A stretch of DNA of 7,014 bases from Candidatus Zixiibacteriota bacterium. GTDB taxonomy: Bacteria; Zixibacteria; MSB-5A5; GN15; FEB-12. The stretch covers positions 1 through 7,014 of the forward strand of contig JACRAV010000116.1 in NCBI GenBank assembly GCA_016213305.1, given 5' to 3'. The notes beneath the pieces were generated by a model. The model did not search any database and was not told where the DNA came from. It saw only the letters and a list, made by a program, of their open reading frames with translations. This document shows, piece by piece, positions 1-6,028 of the stretch. Numbering within the stretch: the stretch's first letter is position 1; the number at the start of each line of letters is the position of its first letter. A program made the position numbers and the translations under genes.

Positions 1-575
1 TCGACATTCACGCCAACAAACCGCAGTACGAATTCCGGCGCCGGTACGGGTCGTGGTACCTTGGGATCGGTCTCATTCTCTTTCTGGTAGCGGCTAATCT
101 CGTGATCTGGTGGTGGGTACGGAAGCGGAAACGGGATGCGGAGAGTGTCGGACGGCGCGCTCCGTGGGAAGTTGCGTCGGAGCGTCTGGCCCGACTGGAG
201 CAGAAAAATCTACCGGCTGAGGGCAAGTTCAGAGAGTATTACTTCGAGCTGACCGAACTGGCGCGTGACTATCTTGGCCGCATGTACTCAGCCGATGTGC
301 TCGAGATGACCACCGAGGAGTTTCTGGATCATTTCCGCGCGGCGGAACTGCCGACGGGCATGTTCGATTCCTGCTCGGCCTTACTGCGCCATGCCGATCT
401 CGTGAAGTTCGCGAAGTATGTGCCCGAAGTCGAGCGGTGCCACGCTGATTTTCAGGCCGTGCGCGCTCTGATCGAACAGGTCCGGGCCGACTACGAGCGC
501 AAGCGGGCCGCCGAGATCGCCGCCGCCCAGACGCCGCCATCGCCCACCGCAATCGGGGGAGGCACGCGTGGGTAG
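1..575 (+). CDS. Single-pass membrane protein with cytoplasmic helical tail, 5' partial (DUF4381-like / BatD-tail-like)
   Basis: The frame is open from base 3 to the TAG at 573-575, so the true start lies left of the window. The GTG at 102 lies inside a membrane segment and is not the start. The visible part begins DIHANKPQYEF, then has one hydrophobic span (about bases 50-115) ending in WWWVRKRKR. The positive charge places the rest in the cytoplasm. The roughly 130-residue tail is predicted helical. Its motifs EMTTEEF (303-323) and LLRHADLVKFA (381-413) match the layout of the BatD tail later in this operon. It ends in an Ala/Pro/Thr-rich stretch. A small membrane protein of this sort commonly sits between a DUF58 gene and batA in MoxR-Bat operons, and DUF4381 is the nearest family I can name. 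The exported N-terminal part is not visible. The gene overlaps batA by 8 bases, implying coupled translation. Function unknown; a role as cytoplasmic adaptor of the Bat complex is inference. Confidence 0.8.
   Translation, partial: DIHANKPQYEFRRRYGSWYLGIGLILFLVAANLVIWWWVRKRKRDAESVGRRAPWEVASERLARLEQKNLPAEGKFREYYFELTELARDYLGRMYSADVLEMTTEEFLDHFRAAELPTGMFDSCSALLRHADLVKFAKYVPEVERCHADFQAVRALIEQVRADYERKRAAEIAAAQTPPSPTAIGGGTRG
555..562 (+). promoter_or_regulatory. Shine-Dalgarno site deciding the batA GTG start
   Basis: GGGGGAGG lies 5 bases before the GTG at 568, inside the end of the preceding gene. The next in-frame ATG (613) has no comparable purine-rich sequence upstream, so the GTG is preferred. 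Confidence 0.7.
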
Positions 576-1614
576 TATCGATTTCGCCGGATTCTCCGTC
601 AGTTTGTTCGATATGGTCGATGTCACCATTCCGGCCTTTGTTATTTTCATTGGGGGCGCGCTGCTCATGGCGGCCATGATCTGGTACTATTTGCGCCGTC
701 GTCGGTTCAAGAGCGCCACGATCAAATATTCGGACATCCGCATCGTGACCCAGGCCGGCCGCACCTGGCGACAGCGGTACCGCTCTGTTCTGGTGGCGCT
801 TCGCCTCACGGCGGTGGCGCTGTTTGTTATCGCCTTTGCGCGACCCCGCCACGGCACCGAAATGAGGGAGACCTCGTCGGAGGGGATCGATATTATGCTC
901 TGCCTCGACGTTTCGACCTCGATGCAGGCGGAGGATTTCAAGCCGAACAACCGGCTCTATGTCGCGAAGGAAGAAATCAAGAAGTTTATCAGCAAGCGGC
1001 TGAACGACCGGATCGGTCTGGTGGTGTTCGCCCGCAATTCGTACACCCAGTGTCCGCTTACGACAGATTACGGCATTTTGCTCCGCTTCATAGATCAGGT
1101 TGATTTCGGGGCGGTCGAAGACGGCACCGCCATCGGCATGGCTATCGCCAACTCAGTGAACCGGCTCCGCGACTCGCCGGCCAAGTCGAAAGTGATCATT
1201 CTGGCCACCGACGGCGACAACAACGCCGGGGAAATCGATCCGCTGACCGCCGCCAATATCGCCGCCGCGTTCGACATCAAGATATACACGATCGCGGTCG
1301 GGAAGACGGGCAATGTGATGTATCCGATCGATGACCCGATCTTCGGCAAGCGTTATGTCTATCAGCCGTCGCGGATCGACGAAACAAGTTTGCGCCAGAT
1401 TGCCGAGCGGACCAAAGGGAAGTTCTACCGCGCCCGCTCCGGAGAGGAATTGGAAGACATCTACACCACTATCGACCGGCTCGAAAAGACCGAAGTGAAA
1501 ACTACCGCGCATATTCAGTACCGGGAATTGTTCCCGCAGTTTGCCATTATGGGATTGTTCCTGTTGGCGCTCGAGGTCCTTCTGGCCAACACCTGGTTCA
1601 AGAAACTGCCGTAG
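568..1614 (+). CDS. batA: BatA: membrane-anchored von Willebrand factor A domain protein
   Basis: This is a 348-residue protein with the BatA/BatB layout: two N-terminal membrane spans (about 20-42 and 72-92), a VWA domain (about 107-305) and a C-terminal span (about 322-341). The MIDAS metal site is complete: DVSTS at 114-118, the Thr of DGT at 187 and the Asp of TDGD at 215. QCPLTTDY (161-168) is shared with BatB. The Arg/Lys-rich loop between spans 1 and 2 should be cytoplasmic, which puts the VWA domain in the periplasm. VWA domains bind protein partners through a divalent cation; the Bat partner is unknown. The GTG start is supported by a strong Shine-Dalgarno and an 8-base overlap with the preceding gene. 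It leaves about 20 residues before the first span, longer than in BatB. An alternative ATG at 613 would remove 15 of them. batB follows after 9 bases. Confidence 0.9.
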   Translation: MGSIDFAGFSVSLFDMVDVTIPAFVIFIGGALLMAAMIWYYLRRRRFKSATIKYSDIRIVTQAGRTWRQRYRSVLVALRLTAVALFVIAFARPRHGTEMRETSSEGIDIMLCLDVSTSMQAEDFKPNNRLYVAKEEIKKFISKRLNDRIGLVVFARNSYTQCPLTTDYGILLRFIDQVDFGAVEDGTAIGMAIANSVNRLRDSPAKSKVIILATDGDNNAGEIDPLTAANIAAAFDIKIYTIAVGKTGNVMYPIDDPIFGKRYVYQPSRIDETSLRQIAERTKGKFYRARSGEELEDIYTTIDRLEKTEVKTTAHIQYRELFPQFAIMGLFLLALEVLLANTWFKKLP

Positions 1615-1623
1615 GGAAGACGT

Positions 1624-2646
1624 ATGAGATTCGAAGACCCCGGAAAGTTCGTATTTCTCATCGGCGTGCTGGCGCTGGCGGTGTTCATGTTCTGGACGCT
1701 GGCCCGGAAGAAGCGACTTTTGGCCCTCTTTGGCGATCTGCCTTTACTGTTGAAGAACGCGCCCTACATTTCGTTCGGTCGCCAGCGGACCAAGGCCGCA
1801 TTGCTCATTTTGGCCATGATCTTTCTGTGTGTGACGGTTGCCCGTCTCCAGTTCGGCACCCACCTTGAAGTGGTCAAGCGTGAAGGTCTGGACATCGTGG
1901 TAGCGCTGGATGTCTCCAATTCCATGCTTGCGCAGGATATGAAACCAAGCCGCCTGGACCGGGCCAAACAGGAAATTCGGAGTATTATCGGTCGGCTGAC
2001 CGGCGACCGAGTGGGACTGGTCCCGTTTGCCGGCGACGCCTTTGTCCAGTGCCCGCTGACTATCGACTACCCCTCCGCCGTGATGCTGTTGGAAGCTGTA
2101 GATAATACTTCCGTGTCACGGCAGGGGACAAATATCTCCGGGGCCATTGAAACAGCCACCACCTGCTTCGATCAGAAGGAACGCCAACACAAGGTTCTGT
2201 TGTTGCTGACCGACGGCGAGGATCATCAGGGAGGGGCGATCGAGGCCGCCGAGACGGCCCGCAAGGATGGGATCAGGATATACACGGTCGGGATCGGCAG
2301 TCCGGCCGGGGAACCAATTCCCATGCTGGATCGTACTGGTAATAAGGTTGGGTATCGGAAGGACGAGGAAGGCGAAGTGATTGTGTCGAAGCTCGATGAA
2401 GAGACACTCCAGAAGGTCGCCCTGGCCACGGGCGGAAAGTACTACAACGCCACCCCATCGGAAATGGAGCTGGACCGGATCTTCGGCGAAATATCGAAGC
2501 TGGAGAAGAAGGAGCAGGAAGGCACGCTGGTGACCCGGTACGACGACCGGTACCAGTGGCCGCTGTTGTTTGCGCTTGTGCTTCTGACGCTTGAGTTCTT
2601 TCTTCCGGAACGCAAGAAACCGACAGGAGAGCTTGCCCGTGCGTAA
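1624..2646 (+). CDS. batB: BatB: membrane-anchored von Willebrand factor A domain protein
   Basis: This 340-residue paralogue of BatA has spans at about 8-26 and 57-75, a VWA domain at about 88-295 and a C-terminal span at about 311-327, followed by a basic tail. MIDAS residues are complete: DVSNS at 96-100, the Thr of QGT at 169 and the Asp of TDGED at 197. The segment after the first span reads ARKKRLLALFGDLPLLL, typical of the family's N-terminal region. The basic loop between the first two spans predicts a periplasmic VWA domain. The ATG at 1624 is preceded by AGGGAAG (1613-1619), which overlaps the batA stop codon. It is the only ATG start among the five bat genes. The 3' end overlaps batC by 8 bases. 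The two paralogues probably work as a pair in the membrane complex; this follows from family context and is not shown by sequence alone. Confidence 0.9.
   Translation: MRFEDPGKFVFLIGVLALAVFMFWTLARKKRLLALFGDLPLLLKNAPYISFGRQRTKAALLILAMIFLCVTVARLQFGTHLEVVKREGLDIVVALDVSNSMLAQDMKPSRLDRAKQEIRSIIGRLTGDRVGLVPFAGDAFVQCPLTIDYPSAVMLLEAVDNTSVSRQGTNISGAIETATTCFDQKERQHKVLLLLTDGEDHQGGAIEAAETARKDGIRIYTVGIGSPAGEPIPMLDRTGNKVGYRKDEEGEVIVSKLDEETLQKVALATGGKYYNATPSEMELDRIFGEISKLEKKEQEGTLVTRYDDRYQWPLLFALVLLTLEFFLPERKKPTGELARA
2625..2631 (+). promoter_or_regulatory. Shine-Dalgarno site deciding the batC GTG start
   Basis: AGGAGAG lies 7 bases before the GTG at 2639. A start here gives a clean signal peptide. The longer open frame from the TTG at 2591 would place 16 charged and polar residues in front of that signal peptide, so it is rejected. 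Confidence 0.7.
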
Positions 2647-3379
2647 AACAGCTGTGATGACGGTTCTGCTTGGCGGGTTGGTCGTTGGCGGTCCGGCATA
2701 TGCCGATTATATCAAAAACGTAAAGAAGGGTAACGAGGCCTTTGCGCAGAAAGACTATATGAAGGCGCTCGAAGAATACCATGCCGCGGAGACCGATCTG
2801 CCGGTATCGCCCGAAATCGATTACAACGTCGGCGGCGCGCTTTTTGAGCAGGGGAAGTATGAAGAGGCGGTCGAAAAGTTCACCCGGGCGCTCAACTCGA
2901 CCAATCCGGCGCTGGCTGAACAGGCGCACTACAATCTGGGCAACACCCACTACCGGATGCAGGATTATGTCAAAGCGATTCAATCATACGAAGAGGCGCT
3001 GAAGCTCAATCCGAAGGACATGGACGCCAAGTACAATCTGGAACTGGCCCGCAAGATGCTCAAGGAAAACAGCAAGCCGGACCAGAAGGGACAGCAAAAC
3101 CAGCAGAACAAGCAGGATCAGCAGAAACAGCAATCGGACCAGGACAAGCAGGATCAGGGGAAGGATAAACAGGATCAGCAGAACGCCGACCAGAACGACA
3201 AGAATCAGGACCAGCAGGACAAGCAACAACAGCAGAAAGCGGACCCGAAGAACGCCAAACAGATGAGCAAGGAAGACGCGGAACGGGTCCTCAACGCGCT
3301 TCGCGATAACGAGCAGGACACCCAGAAACGGCTGAAGCGCCAGATCAAAGCCGGTGAATACAATGGGAAGGACTGGTGA
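2639..3379 (+). CDS. batC: BatC: exported TPR protein with Q/K/D-rich linker
   Basis: Starting at the GTG at 2639, the protein has 246 residues. Residues 1-22 form a signal peptide (MRKTAVM, hydrophobic core, AYA then D as the likely cleavage site). Three TPR-like units follow at about 28-57, 59-90 and 93-126; YNLGNTHYRMQDYVKAIQSY is a textbook TPR helix pair. Residues 146-208 form a low-complexity linker almost entirely of Gln, Lys, Asp and Asn. The C-terminal segment (210-246, including KEDAERVLNAL and the terminal GKDW) looks ordered and resembles BatC tails. There is no second membrane span, so the mature protein should be periplasmic, probably a scaffold for BatA, BatB and BatD; the role is inferred from TPR chemistry and context. 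It overlaps batB by 8 bases and batD by 4. Annotation pipelines may call it simply 'tetratricopeptide repeat protein'. Confidence 0.85.
   Translation: MRKTAVMTVLLGGLVVGGPAYADYIKNVKKGNEAFAQKDYMKALEEYHAAETDLPVSPEIDYNVGGALFEQGKYEEAVEKFTRALNSTNPALAEQAHYNLGNTHYRMQDYVKAIQSYEEALKLNPKDMDAKYNLELARKMLKENSKPDQKGQQNQQNKQDQQKQQSDQDKQDQGKDKQDQQNADQNDKNQDQQDKQQQQKADPKNAKQMSKEDAERVLNALRDNEQDTQKRLKRQIKAGEYNGKDW
3074..3262 (+). repeat. Low-complexity, T-poor repeat tract within batC
   Basis: This tract encodes the Gln/Lys/Asp/Asn linker (residues 146-208, 25 of 63 residues Gln by my count). Between 3074 and 3245 the + strand has only about 6 T. The 14-mer acaagcaggatcag occurs at 3108-3121 and again at 3144-3157, in the same reading phase, encoding KQDQ units. 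A degenerate copy (aaacaggatcag) ends at 3178. It looks like expanded codon repeats within a gene and not a mobile or CRISPR repeat. Confidence 0.75.
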
Positions 3380-5202
3380 GGTTGATTTCCATGGCCGCCA
3401 TATCCCTCAAACGGTTCGGTCTGGTCCTTGGGCTGTTGCTGGTGTCGCTGAGCGCTGTACGCGCCCAAGATGATATCGATATTTCAGTCTCGCTCGACCG
3501 GGAATCGATCGGACCCGACGAACAGGCGGTGCTTCAGGTCGAAATTTCAGGTTCGATGCAGGACCTGCCCGCACCAACCATGCCGACGCTTGACAAGTTC
3601 GAGGTGTATTCGCAGGGGAGGTCGAGCAGTATTAGTGTTGTCAATGGACAGGTGAGTTCGTCGGTCACCTATCGGTATATTCTCATTCCGCAGGCATCGG
3701 GGACTTTTCCGATCGCCGGCATTTCGGTCGTGCACAACGGCAGGACGTATTCCGGAAATGCGGTGACCTTGACGGTCTCCTCTCAGGGGACACCGCCCGC
3801 CACCCGACTTCAGCAACAGGCCGCCACCCCGAATGGCCAGGGGCGCGACTATTTTCTGGAAGCATCGGTGGATCAAAGCAATCCGTACGTAGGCCAGCAG
3901 ATCATCCTGACGCTCAAGTTCTGTATCGCGGTGCAATCGTACGGCTCGCCGTCGGTGGAGCCGCCTTCCACAAACGGTTTTTGGACGGAAGTCCTCGGCA
4001 ACAAGCCGGGGTATTATCAAAAAATCAATAACAGGACCTACCGGGTATATGAACTCGTGTACGCACTCTATCCAAGTCAGGCCGGACCACTGACCATTGG
4101 CCGGGGGACGTTCACGACCACCGTAGCCGCGCGATCACGCTCGCGCGATCCTTATGACTTGTTCGGGGACTTCTTCGGACAGGGACAACAGATTCAGGTC
4201 AGGTCCGAGCCACTTCGGGTCATCGCGAAACCGCTCCCGGAACAGGGGAAACCGGCCGGTTTCACCGGATCGGTCGGCAGGTACTCGATTACAGCCAAGG
4301 CCAACAAGGTCGAAGTCGAGGCCGGCCAGCCGGTGACGGTGTCGATCAGAATCGAGGGGAATGGCAATATCAAGTCGGTGGCCGAACCAACCATCCCCGA
4401 TCTGCCCGATTTCCGGGTGTACAAGGCATCAAGCAACGAGCAGATTTCTAAGACCGCGTCGGGAATCAGCGGGGCAAAGATCATTGAGGAAGTGTTCATC
4501 CCAAAACGTCCGGGTCAGATGGAGATTCCGTCGCTGGCGCTTGATTTCTTCGATCCGCAAAGAGGATCATACCAAACAATCAAAACCGCGCCGATCAAAC
4601 TGACGGTTTCGAAACCGGAGGGATTTGCGACTTCTCCCGACTTGCCGGTTCTGCCTCCCGGAGTGACGATCGGCAGTCAGGCGCAGGATATCCGGTTCAT
4701 CAAGCAGGATCCTGGAAATCTCCGGCCGAAAGGGACCTTGATCATTGGCGACCCGGCGTATGTGGTCGTCAACGCTCTGCCGGTGTTGTTGCTGGCCGGG
4801 ACGGTTCTGGCTCGACGCCGGCGCGAAAAACTGGCCGCCAACGTGGGGTGGGCGAGGCATCGCTCCGCCGGCAAGCAGGCCCGCAAGCGGCTGGGGAAAG
4901 CGCGCGCCATGGCCTCTATTGAGAAAGCCAACCAGTTCCACGCCGAACTCAGCATGGCCTTCACCTCGTATATCGCCGACAAACTCAACGTATCTCCGCA
5001 CGGACTGACCACCGATTCCATTGTCGAAATGCTGAAGAGCAGATCGGTGAATCCGGAACTTACCGCTCAGGTGATCAATTTCCTTCGCCAGTGCGACTTC
5101 GCCCGGTTTGCCCCCGGCACGATCACCTCGGAGGGGTTGGCCGCCTCTTTGAAAACCGCCGAAGAGTTGATGACAAAGATGGAGGAGACCAGCATTGCGT
5201 AA
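3376..5202 (+). CDS. batD: BatD family membrane protein
   Basis: This 608-residue protein is a typical full-length BatD. A signal peptide covers about 1-30 (VRA then Q). The exported region of beta-rich, Ig-like repeats spans roughly 32-135, 158-285 and 300-412. Family landmarks are NPYVGQQIILTL (169-180), the DPYDLFGDFFG loop (258-268) and KPLPEQGKPAGFTGSVG (285-301). One membrane span lies at about 460-479, followed by RRRREK as stop-transfer. The cytoplasmic helical tail has GLTTD (543-547) and FLRQCDFARFA (569-579), which match the tail of the first gene in the window. The GTG start forms a GTGA overlap with the batC stop, with AAGGA (3368-3372) only 3 bases upstream. The ATG at 3391, with GAGG at 3378-3381, is a fair alternative and keeps the signal peptide. 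BatD probably links the periplasmic VWA/TPR partners to cytoplasmic factors such as MoxR; this is inference. An 8-base overlap couples it to batE. Confidence 0.9.
   Translation: MRLISMAAISLKRFGLVLGLLLVSLSAVRAQDDIDISVSLDRESIGPDEQAVLQVEISGSMQDLPAPTMPTLDKFEVYSQGRSSSISVVNGQVSSSVTYRYILIPQASGTFPIAGISVVHNGRTYSGNAVTLTVSSQGTPPATRLQQQAATPNGQGRDYFLEASVDQSNPYVGQQIILTLKFCIAVQSYGSPSVEPPSTNGFWTEVLGNKPGYYQKINNRTYRVYELVYALYPSQAGPLTIGRGTFTTTVAARSRSRDPYDLFGDFFGQGQQIQVRSEPLRVIAKPLPEQGKPAGFTGSVGRYSITAKANKVEVEAGQPVTVSIRIEGNGNIKSVAEPTIPDLPDFRVYKASSNEQISKTASGISGAKIIEEVFIPKRPGQMEIPSLALDFFDPQRGSYQTIKTAPIKLTVSKPEGFATSPDLPVLPPGVTIGSQAQDIRFIKQDPGNLRPKGTLIIGDPAYVVVNALPVLLLAGTVLARRRREKLAANVGWARHRSAGKQARKRLGKARAMASIEKANQFHAELSMAFTSYIADKLNVSPHGLTTDSIVEMLKSRSVNPELTAQVINFLRQCDFARFAPGTITSEGLAASLKTAEELMTKMEETSIA
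5181..5188 (+). promoter_or_regulatory. Shine-Dalgarno site deciding the batE TTG start
   Basis: GGAGGAGA lies 6 bases before the TTG at 5195, inside the end of batD. It is close to a full anti-16S match and supports the rare TTG over the internal ATG at 5207. Confidence 0.7.
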
Positions 5203-5941
5203 TCTGATGCTCGTTGCCGTCATCGCCGTGGCCGGGACGCTGATTCAGGCAAGCCCTCAGACCGACTTCAACCGCGCCAACCAACTGTTTCAGGAAAAGT
5301 CATATGACTCCGCTCTGGCGGTGTATTCGAGCATCGAGGCCCAGGGGCTGGAATCGGCCGAATTGTACTTTAATATGGGGAATGCCTATTTCAAAAAGGG
5401 CGATCTGGGGCACGCGGTGTTGTATTACTTGCGCGCCAAACGGCTCAATCCCGGCGACGACGATATCGCGGCCAATCTGACTTTTGCCAGGGGGTACACC
5501 CGGATTCAGATGGAAGGAGTGCAACTCAACCCCGTCTATTCCTTTGTGGATTCAGTGCTCGGTCCCTACCGTCTGAACGTGCTGGCTTGGATTTCGTCAG
5601 CTCTGTTCATCGGCTTCTTTCTTCTGCTGACCGTTCGGTTTGGAATGGGCCTGCGTCCCGGCTGGCTCAAGGGGGCGACGCTGATGGCGGGCGCAGTTCT
5701 GTTGCTATCCGTCTTTGCGACCTCGTTCAAATACCGTCATGATTATCTGACCAGTCGCGGCGTGGTGCTGGCGGAGGATTGTCCGGTGCAGTCCGGTCCC
5801 ACGGAGCAATCGGAAATCGAGCTTCGCGGCGCGCCGGGGCTGGTGGTCCAGATCCTCGGCCGGTCCGGCGAGTATGTCCATGTTCTCTTTGAAAACAAGA
5901 GGCAGGGCTGGGTCCGCCGCGACCAGATCGAGATCATTTGA
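5195..5941 (+). CDS. batE: BatE: TPR protein with two membrane spans and an SH3-like domain
   Basis: The protein has 248 residues. The N-terminus (1-19, ending IQA) is a likely signal peptide. Two TPR-like units lie at about 23-56 and 57-90, with the sequence YFNMGNAYFKKGDLGHAVLY and AKRLNPGDDD that marks BatE proteins. Two membrane spans follow at about 128-147 and 160-178, separated by a short basic loop (RFGMGLRPGWLKG), so both the TPR part and the C-terminus should be periplasmic. Residues 186-248 resemble a bacterial SH3 domain: GVVLAEDCPVQSGP at the start and GWVRRDQIEII at the end. Such domains often contact the cell wall or proteins, but no ligand can be read here. The TTG start is unusual but has the strongest Shine-Dalgarno in the window. 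The internal ATG at 5207 would shorten the signal peptide by four residues. This is the last gene of the bat operon, with an 87-base gap after it. Confidence 0.88.
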   Translation: MRNLMLVAVIAVAGTLIQASPQTDFNRANQLFQEKSYDSALAVYSSIEAQGLESAELYFNMGNAYFKKGDLGHAVLYYLRAKRLNPGDDDIAANLTFARGYTRIQMEGVQLNPVYSFVDSVLGPYRLNVLAWISSALFIGFFLLLTVRFGMGLRPGWLKGATLMAGAVLLLSVFATSFKYRHDYLTSRGVVLAEDCPVQSGPTEQSEIELRGAPGLVVQILGRSGEYVHVLFENKRQGWVRRDQIEII

Positions 5942-5946
5942 TCATC

Positions 5947-5995
5947 CCCCGGCCCGATTCCATTGCTATTTCGTTGACACTGCGAGGGGCCGGGG
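5947..5995 (+). terminator. GC-rich inverted repeat; possible weak terminator of the bat operon
   Basis: CCCCGGCCC (5947-5955) is exactly complementary to GGGCCGGGG (5987-5995), giving a 9-bp all-GC stem that starts 6 bases after the batE stop. The loop is 31 bases, long for an intrinsic terminator, and the following TCTATCTTG is only moderately T-rich. It could be a weak terminator, a protein-binding inverted repeat or chance. Its 3' arm lies in the spacer of the candidate promoter described for 5974-6003. Confidence 0.3.
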
Positions 5996-6003
5996 TCTAT
6001 CTT
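5974..6003 (+). promoter_or_regulatory. Candidate sigma-70-like promoter for the flippase-like gene
   Basis: TTGACA (5974-5979) is a perfect -35 hexamer. After 18 bases, TATCTT (5998-6003) matches the TATAAT -10 at four of six positions; it also fits the first six positions of the Bacteroidota TAnnTTTG element. Transcription would start near 6010, leaving a short leader with GAGG (6017-6020) 8 bases before the ATG. Position in the only real intergenic gap supports it. Confidence 0.45.
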
Positions 6004-6028
6004 GCCGGATTGGTATGAGGCCGAACTG

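Noticed and set aside
229..852. Long antisense open frame across the first gene and batA
   Set aside because: It lies opposite two well-supported genes, has Arg/Pro/Ser-rich low-quality composition and no recognisable domain.
2591..2641. Upstream TTG start for batC
   Set aside because: It would put a charged extension before a good signal peptide and lengthen the overlap with batB; the GTG at 2639 has a proper Shine-Dalgarno.
3108..3178. Regular repeats considered as a CRISPR-like or tandem array
   Set aside because: Repeats are short, imperfect, in phase with the batC frame and encode KQDQ units; there are no unique spacers of constant length.
2984..3229. Antisense open frame encoding an almost pure Leu/Val/Ile peptide
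   Set aside because: It is the reverse complement of the Gln/Lys/Asp codon repeats of batC. CAG, AAG and GAC read backwards give Leu and Val codons, so the apparent membrane protein is an artefact of composition.
4567..5223. Long antisense open frame opposite the batD tail
   Set aside because: GC-rich codon usage on the sense strand leaves few antisense stops; the product has no domain-like pattern and batD is certain on the other strand.
5932..5945. Direct repeat GATCAT / GATCAT around the batE stop, with a TGATCA palindrome
   Set aside because: Six-base units 2 bases apart are too short to separate from chance, and the first copy is coding sequence.
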